Assembly (NCBI RefSeq): GCF_900155525.1
Contig: NZ_LT706942.1
Location: 1 to 64,000, forward strand
Direction: 5' to 3'
Length of the DNA: 64,000 bases
Source of the DNA: Mailhella massiliensis
GTDB lineage: Bacteria; Desulfobacterota; Desulfovibrionia; Desulfovibrionales; Desulfovibrionaceae
A program made the translations under genes and the position numbers. Of the stretch, positions 8,163 through 16,784 are shown in pieces (the first letter of the stretch is position 1; each line of letters opens with the position of its first letter). The notes beneath the pieces are model-generated. The model did no database searches. It worked only from the letters and a program-made list of their open reading frames with translations, and was not told the DNA's origin.

Positions 8163-8894
8163 ATGCCAGAAGTCAAAGCCCGTGTGGAGCTGCTGGCCCA
8201 TACGCCGGACCCCCTTGCCCTTGTTTATGCCGCCTTTCGTCAATGCTACCATGCCGGAGACGTGGCGGACATGTGGCCGCAACTGCTTTCCGGCGGCATA
8301 AGCCGGGAAAAGCAGGCGGCCTTTGTGGAAAAGATCATGGCGTCCGGCCATGCCAGTCCCATTGAACATGTGAGTTTCACCTTTGCCCTTTCCGGGGTGT
8401 CGCGCGCGCTCACCCATCAGCTCGTGCGGCACCGCATTGCCAGCTATTCCCAGCAGAGCCAGCGTTATGTGGACGCCTCGAACATGGATTACGTCATGCC
8501 TCCCGCCATTGCCGCCGACGAAAGGGCGAGAGTCCGTTTTCAGGCCTTCATGGAGGAGGTGGGGGCGGCGTACCGTGATCTGAAGGAGATTCTGGAAGAA
8601 GCCGGACGCGGTTCACACGCCTGTGAGGATGCCCGCTTCGTGCTGCCGCAGGCCGCCTCTTCAAGCATTGTGGTGACCATGAACTGCCGTGCGCTGCTCA
8701 ACTTCTTCGAGCATCGCTGCTGTACGCGTGCGCAGTGGGAAATACGCGGCGTGGCCCGTTCCATGCTGGCCCTGTGCCGTGAGGTGCTTCCCGAAGTGTT
8801 CCGCCATGCCGGAGCCAGGTGCGAGCGCCTGGGCTATTGCCCGGAAGGGGAGAAGTTCACCTGCGGCCGTTATCCGCTGCCCGCGAAGAACTGA
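8163..8894 (+). CDS. thyX: flavin-dependent thymidylate synthase ThyX
   Basis: This 243-residue enzyme methylates dUMP to dTMP using FAD, NADPH and methylene-tetrahydrofolate. The ThyX signature RHRxxSxxxxSQRY is present as RHRIASYSQQSQRY. The HASPIEHVSFTF block and the C-terminal NCRALLNFFEHRCCTRAQWEIR block, which carries FAD- and substrate-binding residues, are also present. GGAGGAATC precedes the ATG at 8163; an earlier in-frame ATG at 8130 has no ribosome site. A strong terminator follows, so thyX is probably a single-gene unit. Its presence suggests that dTMP synthesis may not depend on ThyA, whose gene is not in the window. Confidence 0.96.
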   Translation: MPEVKARVELLAHTPDPLALVYAAFRQCYHAGDVADMWPQLLSGGISREKQAAFVEKIMASGHASPIEHVSFTFALSGVSRALTHQLVRHRIASYSQQSQRYVDASNMDYVMPPAIAADERARVRFQAFMEEVGAAYRDLKEILEEAGRGSHACEDARFVLPQAASSSIVVTMNCRALLNFFEHRCCTRAQWEIRGVARSMLALCREVLPEVFRHAGARCERLGYCPEGEKFTCGRYPLPAKN

Positions 8895-8916
8895 CGACGG
8901 CTTCCCGTAGGTATGC

Positions 8917-8952
8917 AACGGCCCGAGGTGTACTCCCGGGCCGTTTTTTTTT
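8917..8952 (+). terminator. rho-independent terminator of thyX
   Basis: AACGGCCCG (8917-8925) pairs with CGGGCCGTT (8937-8945), followed by a run of nine T. It starts 22 bases after the thyX stop. Confidence 0.9.
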
Positions 8953-9619
8953 GCGGATGCTCCTTCGTGTCGCAGGCATCCATGTACGCTTGCCTTCAGA
9001 AAAGGCGTACTCTGCTGCCGGGCGTGCAGAACATGAAAGGACTGTTTCATCCGTGACGAGGGGAATGGCGTGAATGCCGTGCTTGTCACGGAAGGAGACG
9101 CAGGGCAGGTGGCCCTGCAATGTGCCGCGGGGCAGTCGGGACATGACAGGGAGGGCGGCAACGGCTCCGACAGCATGGCCCGGCGGAGAAAACTCTCCCC
9201 CGGATTTAACGTCTTCATGCAACAACGCAGAGGCTGTGCCGCACGAAGAGAAGGACATATATGTCATAGGGCTTTATCCTTCGCCTTATCATATATTTTT
9301 ACAGGGAAAGGCGGTATGTGTAGAGAATGTCTTCTCCCTGTGCTGGACATGCCGGGACATGTTGTCGCCCGGCTTTGGATGCCGTTTTTACGACATATCT
9401 TTTAACTGGATCATCCATTCCCGCAAGGACGGCGTTTCTTTTTTCTGAAACGGAAAGATGGATCATGCGGTCATGTATTGCTCGAATTTCATTGCGGCAC
9501 TAGGGAAAGGAAGCAGTACGTCTTTTATGTCGGAAAAGCCGTTTTTTCTTTCCTTGCATTTGACAGAAGCGCAGATTGCGTTTACATAAGATATACTATT
9601 TCTTTATAAGGAGGCCGTT
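8953..9619. other. 667-base stretch without a convincing gene
   Basis: Open frames exist on both strands here (for example 9074-9448 + and 8857-9267 -). They lack a ribosome site, have no recognisable domain and use codons unlike neighbouring genes. The right end (9540-9619) is AT-rich, contains TTGACA near 9560 and TATACT near 9593, and presumably holds the promoter of the MucR-type regulator. Confidence 0.6.
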
Positions 9620-10039
9620 ATGGAAGATTATCTCAAGCACGCTATAGAACTTGTTAAGGCGCAGGCTTCCGTCCGCGTCATGTCTGAGGATGAAATGGCG
9701 GAAATGATTTCTTCCCTTTCCAGCAAGCTCAAGAAGCTTGACTGCTGTGAAGAAGTGGAAGAAGCCTGCCCCAGCGCCGAAGCTCCGGTTGTTGACCCCA
9801 AGCGCTCCATCAAGGAAAAGAGCATCGTCTGCCTGGAATGCGGCAAGACCTTCAAGGTCATCACCAAGAAGCATCTTATCCTCCACGGCCTCGACGCGGC
9901 TTCCTACCGTGCGAAGTGGGGCTTCAAGAAGGGTACCCCGCTCACCTGCAAGGAACTGCAGCGTGCCCGTCGTCAGAAGATGAAGGATATGAAGTTGTGG
10001 GAAAAGCGCGCCATGGCTCGCGAAGCGGCGGCGAAGTAG
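9620..10039 (+). CDS. MucR/Ros-family zinc-finger transcriptional regulator
   Basis: This 139-residue protein carries a Ros/MucR C-terminal domain. The finger is CLECGKTFKVITKKHLILH, with two Cys and two His ligands (C-x2-C-x10-H-x3-H). It is followed by the conserved YRAKWG stretch, PLTCKELQRARRQKM and a basic tail. The N-terminal ~60 residues are helical and acidic, probably for oligomerisation. Such proteins act as H-NS-like repressors or activators and commonly govern surface polysaccharide and motility genes in Proteobacteria; several copies per genome are usual in Desulfovibrionaceae. AAGGAGG precedes the ATG. The target genes are not known, though the capsule island in this window is a reasonable candidate. 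Confidence 0.9.
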   Translation: MEDYLKHAIELVKAQASVRVMSEDEMAEMISSLSSKLKKLDCCEEVEEACPSAEAPVVDPKRSIKEKSIVCLECGKTFKVITKKHLILHGLDAASYRAKWGFKKGTPLTCKELQRARRQKMKDMKLWEKRAMAREAAAK

Positions 10040-10078
10040 GGCTGTCGCCCCATGGAACCTTTTTCGTTTCTTCACAGG

Positions 10079-10107
10079 AAGGCCGGCAGAGAAGCCGGCC
10101 TTCTCTG
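10079..10107 (+). terminator. candidate terminator after the MucR-type regulator
   Basis: AAGGCCGGC (10079-10087) and GCCGGCCTT (10094-10102) form a perfect 9-bp stem 40 bases after the stop, followed by CTCTGTT. The weak T-tract lowers confidence. Confidence 0.6.
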
Positions 10108-10503
10108 TTATGGGGCGTATGCCGCAGATGTTTTCTTTTGAGGGATACCTGCTTCTGCCGGAGCATGGCTCCGGCCTCCCTGCGTGTGCTGAAAAGGCAT
10201 GTTTTTTTGAAAGAGGTTCTTCTCTGGTCGCAGGACGGCCCGAACCTCCGCAGCGGCGTTTTTGCGTGAAAAAGGCGCGTCATTGCGGGACGGCCTTTTC
10301 AGGCTGTGGAGGACACGCCGGAAGCCGGAACGGGGATGCACGGGAGTACTCTGCCGGGGAAGAAAAAAAGAGGCCTCCGTTCTCGGGAGGCCTGGGATAA
10401 GGGGAAGGGCGCACCGCGTCGGGCCTGGAGGCCTGAGCCGGTTCCGCAAGGCTTCGGAGGAGCGCAATACCGGACGCCGGGCCATGCTGCGCCCTGAGAG
10501 CCG
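10108..10503. other. non-coding stretch between convergent genes
   Basis: No supported gene. Several overlapping plus-strand frames are open but have no ribosome site and no family resemblance. The only structure seen is the hairpin at 10362-10393, listed separately. Confidence 0.6.
10362..10393 (-). terminator. terminator for the minus-strand gene at 10504-11010
   Basis: On the minus strand AGGCCTCC and its complement (10371-10378 with 10386-10393) form an 8-bp stem followed by CTTTTTTTC. It lies about 110 bases beyond the stop at 10504. Confidence 0.75.
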
Positions 10504-11010
10504 CTATTTTCCCTGCATGAGGTCGGCGGCCTGATCGAGCAGGAAGGAAAGGCCCGCAGCCAGGGCGCGCAGCAGTTCTTCGGCCATATTTTTGAGGAAG
10601 GGCAGGCTGGCCTTTACTCCTTCTCCTGCGGCATGAGCCAGGGAGGCCGCCATGTCCTCCGCATGTTCCGCCACGGTCTTTTTGGGAAACCTGTCGGGAG
10701 CGATGGCTTCGGCGGCTTTTTCCACCGCCGAGGATACGCTGCCGCCGAGCGCTCTGCCTATGGTATCCAGCTTGTCGAGAAGGTGATCGATTTCGCCGGG
10801 GGTAAGGCCCGTTTTACGGTTCTGCTCTATGGCGGGCAGAATGTCCTTTTCAAAAATGACGGCGGGCAGGCTCTGTTTCAGGTCGCTCAGGGCGGATTCG
10901 TTCACGGTTCGGGGGACGGAGGGCGGAAGAGGGACTTCCGTCTGCTGCTTCTGATAGAAATAGAAGCCGCAGAGTCCGAGAAGCAGAAGGACGACGATGG
11001 TTCTCAGCAT
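10504..11010 (-). CDS. small membrane-anchored or secreted protein of unknown function
   Basis: This 168-residue protein has an N-terminal hydrophobic segment (IVVLLLLGLCGFYFY, residues 5-19) that could be a membrane anchor. A proline-rich linker and a helical, Ala-rich soluble part follow, with no recognised domain. The C-terminal helices (residues 118-165) are amphipathic and contain a second hydrophobic stretch (LLRALAAGLSFLLDQAADL). GAGGAA lies 5 bases before the ATG. It follows the RNase E/G gene but a terminator separates them, so it is probably transcribed on its own. Confidence 0.7.
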   Translation of the reverse strand: MLRTIVVLLLLGLCGFYFYQKQQTEVPLPPSVPRTVNESALSDLKQSLPAVIFEKDILPAIEQNRKTGLTPGEIDHLLDKLDTIGRALGGSVSSAVEKAAEAIAPDRFPKKTVAEHAEDMAASLAHAAGEGVKASLPFLKNMAEELLRALAAGLSFLLDQAADLMQGK

Positions 11011-11019
11011 GGGTTCCTC

Positions 11020-11053
11020 AAAAAAGGCCCTGCTCCGAAAGGGGCAGGGCCTT
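11020..11053 (-). terminator. terminator of the RNase E/G gene
   Basis: On the minus strand AAGGCCCTGC pairs with GCAGGGCCTT and is followed by six T (the A-run at 11020-11025). It lies about 40 bases past the RNase stop codon. Confidence 0.88.
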
Positions 11054-11090
11054 CATGCTCAGAGCGTTGTTGTGGCGCGCCGCGGGCGCG

Positions 11091-14036
11091 TTACTTCAGG
11101 CGGATTTCGATGTGCACCCCGAACTTTTCCTCAAGCGCGGCAATGCGGTCGCGCTTGCGGTTGAGCAGGTACAGGGCGAGTTCCGTATCGCTTTCGTAAA
11201 TGAAGGTGGAAGGTTCGGAAGTCTTTTCGTTCTTCTTTCCCTTGCCGTTGTCCTGCGATTTGCACAGCTTGCTCTGCAGATCGCGCAGGGCCTGAAGAGA
11301 CTGCCATTCCATGTTGCGCCGCACGCCCGTGCCGTGACAGTGGGGGCAGGGTTCGCAGGAAATGGAAATGGCTGAGGTGCCGGTACGCTGGCGCACCAGC
11401 TCCAGCAGACCGAAGGAACTCATGTGGCCCACATCGTGGCGGGCGCGGTCCTTGCGCATGGCGTTGCGCAGGGTGCGTTCCACTTCGCGGCAATGGTTCT
11501 TGTCGCGCATTTCTATGAAGTCGATGACCACCTGTCCGCCGATGTCGCGCAGGCGCAGGTGACGGGCGATGGCTTCGGCCGCTTCCATGTTGGTGCGGAA
11601 GACCATGGCCTCGAAGTTGGTTTTGCCCTGGGTCTTGCCGGAGTTGATGTCGATGGCCATGAGAGCTTCGGTCTGGTCGAAGACGAGACGGCCGCCGGAG
11701 GGCAGCACCACTTCGCGGCTGGTTACGGTTTCCAGCTGGCGGAGCAGGTTGAAGCGTTCCCACAGCGTCTGGCGCTGATCCTTGTGCAGCTTGACGATGT
11801 CGCCCGCTCTGTCGGGGAAGATGAGCTTGGCGATGTCTTCCACACGGGTCTTGGTGGTCTCATCGTCCGTCCAGATCTCCACGATGTCTTCCGAAAGGTA
11901 GTCGCGCACGGAACGGGTGGCGAGGTCGGCCTCCTGATAGATGAGGGAGGGAGACTTTTCCGTGGGGGCCTTTTTCTGAATGTCCTTCCAGAGCTTCTTG
12001 AGGTACTGCAGGTCCTGCTGAATGCTGGCCTTGCTTGCGCCCTCGCTGGCGGTGCGGATGATGACGCCCATGTTTTCGCCGGGCTGTATGCCGTTCAGGA
12101 GATCCTTGAGGCGCGCGCGTTCCTCGGGGTCTTCCACCTTGCGGGAAACGCCGATCTGTTCCTGACCGGGAGTGAGCACGAGGAAACGCCCGGCAATGGA
12201 AATCCAGGTGGTGAGGAAGGCGCCCTTGGTGCCGGAAGGTTCCTTGACCACCTGCACCAGCACTTCCTGCCCCACCTTCAGCACCTTCTGTATGGGCGGA
12301 TACTTGGGGCCGTGCGAGGCGTCGTGCGGCACAAGATAGTATTCCGGGTGCACTTCGTCGATCTGCAGGAAGCCGTTCTTGCCGTTGCCGAAGTTGACGA
12401 AGGCGGCCTGAAGGTTGGTATCGATGTTGTTGATGATGCCTTTATAGATGTTGCCGCGAATTTTGACCTGATGGGCCATTTCCACGAAGTATTCGGTGAC
12501 CTGCCCGTCTTCGGTGATGACCACTTCCACCTGTTCGTCGGGCACGACGCTGACGTAAAGAATACGGCGCGCGCGGGCTCCTTCCTCGACCTCGGCCTTC
12601 TTTTCCGGTCTGGCCGTCTTTTCGGCCTTTTCTTCCTTCTGATTCTTGCGGTTCTTGCCCTTGCCGCGGCCTTCCTTCTGCGTCTGAGGCTGGGGCATGT
12701 CGATACGGTTGCCGTTGACTGCGGCGTCGAGCGCGGCAAGATCTTCTTCCGCCATGTCGCTTGCGGAAAGGGGCTGGGCTACGGGCTGACCGGGCAGCGC
12801 GGGCTGGGGGCCGTCGTCTTCGGGAAGGAAATCTTCTTCCTGACGGCCGAGAGCCACGCCGAGCACGCTGTCGTTCAGCATGGCGGCGTTGAAGTCGAAG
12901 TCGTCCGGCAGAGCGGGCACGCCCTGATTCTTGCGGTTCTTGCCCTTGCCGCGGTTCTTGCGGTTTCCGAACGGATTGTCGGATACGAGAGCCTGCGGCT
13001 GATCATAGAAATTCTGCTGATAGGAGGAGGGCAGGTAGGGCGAACCGTTGAACGCCGGCTGCGCATCGCGGTTTCTGCGGTTTCTGCGGGAACGGGAATG
13101 AGGACGGGCCTCGTCGAATTCTCCGGGATAGGGCAGAATGTGGGTGACGATGCCGTCGTCCTGCCACAGGGCGGGTTCGCCTTCTTCCGCAGCGGGAGCG
13201 ACGTTGCCGATGTTGTCCTCATCCTCTTCTTCGGCGGAAACGACGTTTCCGGCCTCCTGTACGACCTTTTCCCTGTTCTGACGGCGGGAACGGCGGGGCT
13301 TTTCTTCTTCCGGCGTTTCTTCCACGGGCGCGGGCGCCACGGAGGAAGGAGGAAGCATATCGTCGAGCACCAGAGCGGAACCTATGTGGATGACGGTTTC
13401 CTCTTCGTCCGAGGGGGCTTCTTCCGGCGTGGTTTCGACGGGGGCTTTGCTTTCTTCCTTTTTCCTGCGGGAAGTGCGGCGGGTGCGGGGCTTCTTTTCT
13501 TCGGGTGCGGGGCTCTGTTCGGCCTCGGCGGAAGCGTCCGCAGGGCGGGCCTCCTCAACCGGAGCGGCTTCCTTCACCGCCGCGCTTTTTTTCGTGCGGC
13601 GCTTCTTTTCCGGTGCGGGAGAGGCGCTTTCCTGCTCCACGGTGACGGAAGAGGGGGGGAGCATGTCGTCGAGCACCAGAGCGGAACCTATATGAATGAC
13701 GGTTTCCTCCTCCTGTTCGCTCCGGGGCTTGCCCGCGCTTTTGCGGCTGCGAACCTTGCGGACGGGCTTTTCTTCGGAACTGCTTTCCGTTTCGACGGCA
13801 TCCTGCGCAGGTTCGGCCTTTTTCACCGTGCGGCGACGGGGCTTCTTTTCCTCCGTTCCTTCGGTTTTTTGTTCTTCCGCAGTCTCGGCGGAGGCGCTTT
13901 TGCGGCTGCGGCGGACGGTCTTTTTCTCTTCGGCGGGAGCCTGCGCGTTTTCTGTGGAGGTTTTTCTGGTGCGGCGGGGTTTTGCGGTTTTGATTTCTTC
14001 GTTGTTCTCTTCGGGAAGAACGGGGTTCTGACTCAT
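11091..14036 (-). CDS. ribonuclease E/G with a long N-terminal charged extension
   Basis: The product has 981 residues. The catalytic part lies at the C-terminal end (about 490-981). The S1 RNA-binding domain covers roughly 520-610. The DNase-I-like subdomain carries the two metal-binding aspartates (D796 in AIDINSG, D839 in VIDFIEMRD). The zinc-link CPHC is at 897-900. The enzyme cuts single-stranded AU-rich RNA in mRNA decay and rRNA processing. Unlike E. coli RNase E, whose disordered scaffold is C-terminal, the ~490-residue Lys/Arg/Glu/Pro-rich region precedes the core. That region contains two nearly identical copies of a segment including IHIGSALVLDDMLPPSS (about 111-131 and 213-233). 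The gene ends at a strong terminator. Confidence 0.93.
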   Translation of the reverse strand: MSQNPVLPEENNEEIKTAKPRRTRKTSTENAQAPAEEKKTVRRSRKSASAETAEEQKTEGTEEKKPRRRTVKKAEPAQDAVETESSSEEKPVRKVRSRKSAGKPRSEQEEETVIHIGSALVLDDMLPPSSVTVEQESASPAPEKKRRTKKSAAVKEAAPVEEARPADASAEAEQSPAPEEKKPRTRRTSRRKKEESKAPVETTPEEAPSDEEETVIHIGSALVLDDMLPPSSVAPAPVEETPEEEKPRRSRRQNREKVVQEAGNVVSAEEEDEDNIGNVAPAAEEGEPALWQDDGIVTHILPYPGEFDEARPHSRSRRNRRNRDAQPAFNGSPYLPSSYQQNFYDQPQALVSDNPFGNRKNRGKGKNRKNQGVPALPDDFDFNAAMLNDSVLGVALGRQEEDFLPEDDGPQPALPGQPVAQPLSASDMAEEDLAALDAAVNGNRIDMPQPQTQKEGRGKGKNRKNQKEEKAEKTARPEKKAEVEEGARARRILYVSVVPDEQVEVVITEDGQVTEYFVEMAHQVKIRGNIYKGIINNIDTNLQAAFVNFGNGKNGFLQIDEVHPEYYLVPHDASHGPKYPPIQKVLKVGQEVLVQVVKEPSGTKGAFLTTWISIAGRFLVLTPGQEQIGVSRKVEDPEERARLKDLLNGIQPGENMGVIIRTASEGASKASIQQDLQYLKKLWKDIQKKAPTEKSPSLIYQEADLATRSVRDYLSEDIVEIWTDDETTKTRVEDIAKLIFPDRAGDIVKLHKDQRQTLWERFNLLRQLETVTSREVVLPSGGRLVFDQTEALMAIDINSGKTQGKTNFEAMVFRTNMEAAEAIARHLRLRDIGGQVVIDFIEMRDKNHCREVERTLRNAMRKDRARHDVGHMSSFGLLELVRQRTGTSAISISCEPCPHCHGTGVRRNMEWQSLQALRDLQSKLCKSQDNGKGKKNEKTSEPSTFIYESDTELALYLLNRKRDRIAALEEKFGVHIEIRLK
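13338..13706 (-). repeat. two copies of a ~63-base coding repeat inside the RNase E/G extension
   Basis: Segments 13644-13706 and 13338-13400 encode the same ~21 residues (VIHIGSALVLDDMLPPSSV with flanking acids), 102 residues apart. The DNA copies differ at a few, mostly synonymous, positions, so the protein sequence is being kept. The conserved hydrophobic segment inside a disordered region looks like a docking motif. Confidence 0.8.
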
Positions 14037-14069
14037 GTGATCCTCAAAAAAATTAATGCGTCGTCGACC

Positions 14070-14843
14070 TTATGCAAGCCTGCGAAGAGAGGCCCTTACG
14101 CCGGCTTCATCCGACGTGAACAGGGCATAGGCTCCGGTGGAGAAGGAGCCGGGGTTGACGACAAGCGTGCGGCCGACGCGTTGAATGCCTGCGGATTCAT
14201 GGATGTGCCCGCACAGGCATGCGGCGGGCTGATATTCTTCTATGAAGTCCCGTATGGCGGTGGAGCCGACATGAAGGCCCCCGTCGGTACGGTCGCAGAC
14301 GGTGTTGTACGGAGGGTTGTGCGCCACCAGCACGAAATCCCTGTAGTGGGAAGCGCGGCGCGCAAGATCCTCCAGCCATTCCGAAAAACGTGCCTCTGGA
14401 AATTCCGATGGCGTTCCGAAGGGGCTGAACGTGGAGCCGCCCACGCCGAGCAGGGCGACTTCCGGGCTCAGTTCCCACACGTTGCGGTGCAGGTTGATGC
14501 CCTTGGCCTCAAGCCAGTCATTCACCTCTGCGCGATCCATGTTGCCTATCTGGGCAAGAACGACGGGATGCACGGCCTCAAAGGCCTCGATCACCGTGCG
14601 GGCGGCGGCAACGCCTCCCAGCGTGGTCAGATCGCCGGTGAGAATGACTCCGGCCGCATGTTCCAGCTCCGGGATGTCTCCCACACGGCGGATGCAACCG
14701 TGAATATCGCCGAGCACGACCCAGACGCGCCCGGAATCGGGCATGTCTTTCGTATCCGTGGAGCCGGCGAAGCGCATGAGGCGCGCCGACGAAGAGGAAC
14801 AGCTCGGGACGTACGGAGCTGATTCCGGAACGGGGCTTGGCAT
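14070..14843 (-). CDS. calcineurin-like metallophosphoesterase
   Basis: This protein of up to 257 residues has the full metallophosphoesterase motif series: GDIHG, LTGDL, GNMD, VAHNPP and GHIH. It belongs to the small YfcE/MJ0936-like phosphodiesterase group. The start is uncertain. The first ATG (14843) has only a weak, distant AAGGA. The catalytic domain itself begins near VWVVLGDIHG about 40 residues in, so an ATG near 14745 (MPDSGRV) is equally possible. The substrate cannot be told from sequence. It is read in the same direction as the RNase E/G gene, 33 bases upstream of it, and may share its transcript. Confidence 0.85.
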   Translation of the reverse strand: MPSPVPESAPYVPSCSSSSARLMRFAGSTDTKDMPDSGRVWVVLGDIHGCIRRVGDIPELEHAAGVILTGDLTTLGGVAAARTVIEAFEAVHPVVLAQIGNMDRAEVNDWLEAKGINLHRNVWELSPEVALLGVGGSTFSPFGTPSEFPEARFSEWLEDLARRASHYRDFVLVAHNPPYNTVCDRTDGGLHVGSTAIRDFIEEYQPAACLCGHIHESAGIQRVGRTLVVNPGSFSTGAYALFTSDEAGVRASLRRLA

Positions 14844-14985
14844 GTAGGGAAAATCCTTTTCCGCTGGTGCGGACGAAAATATCCGCAGAACTCTTCTGCT
14901 GCACGCAGCATAGCCTACTTTTTTCCGTTTGACAAAGGGGGGAAGGCGGGCAAATGTGAAAGAGAAAGGCAGAGAGGCGTTTTTT

Positions 14986-15651
14986 ATGGATTTCTTTTAT
15001 GACGGCACATATTTTTCTGCCGAAGGAAAGGCTCCGGCGGGAGAAGGTATCCCCCTGCAGGGCGACAAGAAGGAGCTTCGCCGCGTTTTTCGGGAAAAGC
15101 GAAGGGCGCTGACTTATGACGGGCGAAGGGTGGAGCTTTGCCTTCGTATGCAGAAAAGACTTCTGGAAAGTGATTTCTGGCGGCAGAGCCTCCGTGTCGT
15201 CCTGTACATGGCCTTGCGGGATGAGGCCGATACTTCGCTGCTTCTTTCGGAGGCGTGGAAAAGCGGGCGCGATGTTTTTCTGCCGCGTTGCCGCAGGGAT
15301 GACGCGGGCATGATGGATATGCTGCTCTGCCGGGGAGCCGGGGAACTGGAAACGTCGGGCATGGGTATTCTGGAACCGCGCATGGAGGATTATTCCCGAG
15401 TTCTTTCCGCCGGGGAACTTTGCTCCGGGGCGGAAACGCTGATCGTTGTGCCCGCGCTTGCCTTCGACAGGGAGGGCTTCCGCCTCGGGTACGGCGGAGG
15501 CTATTACGACCGTATGCTTGCCCGGGCACGCTGCTCTACCGTGGGGCTCGCCTTTCATGAACTTCTTGTTCCCCGTCTGCCCCGCGATGCGTGGGACAGA
15601 CCCGTGGGAGCCGTATGCACCGAGGAGGAACTTCTTTGTCTTCAGCCGTGA
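14986..15651 (+). CDS. 5-formyltetrahydrofolate cyclo-ligase
   Basis: This 221-residue enzyme (from the ATG at 14986) converts 5-formyl-THF to methenyl-THF with ATP. It shows the family pattern: DKKELRRVFREKRRAL near the start, the central LPRC segment, VPALAFDREGFRLGYGGGYYDR (the ATP/folate loop) and WDRPVGAVCTEEEL at the end. AGAGAGG precedes this ATG. A longer frame starting with TTG at 14929 would add 19 residues without a ribosome site. The pgeF gene starts inside its last codons, so the two genes are translationally coupled. Confidence 0.92.
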   Translation: MDFFYDGTYFSAEGKAPAGEGIPLQGDKKELRRVFREKRRALTYDGRRVELCLRMQKRLLESDFWRQSLRVVLYMALRDEADTSLLLSEAWKSGRDVFLPRCRRDDAGMMDMLLCRGAGELETSGMGILEPRMEDYSRVLSAGELCSGAETLIVVPALAFDREGFRLGYGGGYYDRMLARARCSTVGLAFHELLVPRLPRDAWDRPVGAVCTEEELLCLQP

Positions 15652-16370
15652 TTCCCTTTCAGTTTCCGGGCATTCCCGGGGTGGGCTGCGCCTTTTCCAC
15701 ACGGGCCTTCGGCAGTGTTTCCCTCTCCGGCGGACAGGACAGAAGCGTTTCCGAGAGGCGTCGTGCCTCCATTGCTCCCCTTCTGGAGGTCGGGGCGTTC
15801 GCCGAGGTGCATCAGGTGCACGGCGTGCGCACCCTTTTTGAACCTCAGGCCCAGAACCCTTTGCAGACACCCTCGGAGCAGGCCGACGGTATGGCTACCT
15901 CCCGTCCCGGCCTTGCGCTCATGATAAAGACGGCGGATTGTCAGCCCATTCTGGTAGCCCATGCCTCGGGGCGCTTCGTCATGGCCATTCATTCAGGATG
16001 GAGGGGAAACCGGCAGGATTATCCCCGTCTGGCCGTGGAGGAATTCTGCAGCCATTACGACCTTGATCCCCACGATCTGTGGGCCGTGCGCGGGCCGAGT
16101 CTCGGACCGGCGGCTTCGGAATTCGTGAATTTTGCCGAGGAGTGGGGACCGGAATTTCTTCCCTGGTATGATGAAGAGCGCCGCAGTGTGGATTTGTGGA
16201 TGCTTGCCCGCCGTCAGCTGGAAGCGGCAGGCCTTGTGCCCGGGCATATTCTCGGCCTTGATCTGTGCACCTTTGAGAACTGGCGCATGTTCTTTTCCTA
16301 CCGTCATGCCCGGCGTATGGGCAGTGAGGACGGGCGGCAGGGAAGTTTCATCTGGATACGCTCCGCGTAA
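15636..16370 (+). CDS. pgeF: peptidoglycan editing factor PgeF (YfiH, laccase-domain family)
   Basis: This 244-residue protein carries the zinc/copper-site motifs of the family: VHQVHG, IKTADCQPIL and AIHSGWRGN (His, Cys, His). Family members remove misincorporated residues from peptidoglycan precursors or act as purine-nucleoside/polyphenol oxidases. The start is a TTG at 15636, 7 bases after GAGGAGG and 13 bases before the end of the cyclo-ligase gene. It gives the standard ~243-residue length. The ATG at 15591 would add 15 unrelated residues. Confidence 0.9.
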   Translation: MSSAVIPFQFPGIPGVGCAFSTRAFGSVSLSGGQDRSVSERRRASIAPLLEVGAFAEVHQVHGVRTLFEPQAQNPLQTPSEQADGMATSRPGLALMIKTADCQPILVAHASGRFVMAIHSGWRGNRQDYPRLAVEEFCSHYDLDPHDLWAVRGPSLGPAASEFVNFAEEWGPEFLPWYDEERRSVDLWMLARRQLEAAGLVPGHILGLDLCTFENWRMFFSYRHARRMGSEDGRQGSFIWIRSA

Positions 16371-16784
16371 GATTCGGGGAAGACATGGGGATGTTCTTCC
16401 GGCGGAATGTTGAAAGTTTTTGATTCATGAAGTGGCCCCCCTTCGGGGGAAAAGCCGGCAGGGCGCATGTCTTCCGACTTTTCCCCCGAAGGAAGCTGGA
16501 GCGGCGCAATGGCTTGCGGCGCAGGGACAAGCACGTTTTTTCAGCGCTGCCGCTGTGACGGAAAAAGGAAAAATCGGGCAGCGTTATCATGTTTTTGATG
16601 GAAAAGTTCAAGATCTACCGTAAAATAACGGTTTATTTTTTTTACAAAGAGGGATAGGCATAACGGATGCATTATTTTCGATGCCGGAGAGAGGCCGGTT
16701 TCGGAGGTGTTTTCCGCCCTTTTCAGGGAAATAATGCGCCTTTCCGGCACCGGCCGGGCAAAATCATCCCAATCCGAGGATTTC
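16371..16784. other. intergenic region before the FadL-type gene
   Basis: No gene seen. A perfect 15-bp inverted repeat lies at 16440-16492 (separate entry). The stretch 16600-16680 is AT-rich (TAAAATAACGGTTTATTTTTT) and is a likely promoter area for the outer-membrane protein downstream. Confidence 0.6.
16440..16492. other. 15-bp perfect inverted repeat with an internal competing hairpin
   Basis: CCTTCGGGGGAAAAG (16440-16454) is exactly complementary to 16478-16492, with a 23-base loop. The left arm can alternatively fold on itself (CCCCC-TTC-GGGGG). It lies 70-120 bases past pgeF and about 290 bases before the next start codon. It could be a terminator or a regulatory hairpin; no long T-run follows on the plus strand. 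Confidence 0.65.

Noticed and set aside
9074-9448. 124-codon plus-strand frame after thyX
   Set aside because: No ribosome site, no domain, Cys/Arg-rich chance composition; treated as non-coding.
11424-14822. 1132-codon open frame on the plus strand opposite the RNase E/G gene
   Set aside because: It is the antisense of a gene whose domains and catalytic residues are clear. The His/Gly/Val-rich translation and lack of a ribosome site are typical of shadows in GC-rich DNA.
14929-14985. longer start (TTG) for 5-formyltetrahydrofolate cyclo-ligase
   Set aside because: The TTG belongs to a TTGACA that may be a promoter -35 box, and no ribosome site precedes it; the ATG at 14986 has AGAGAGG.
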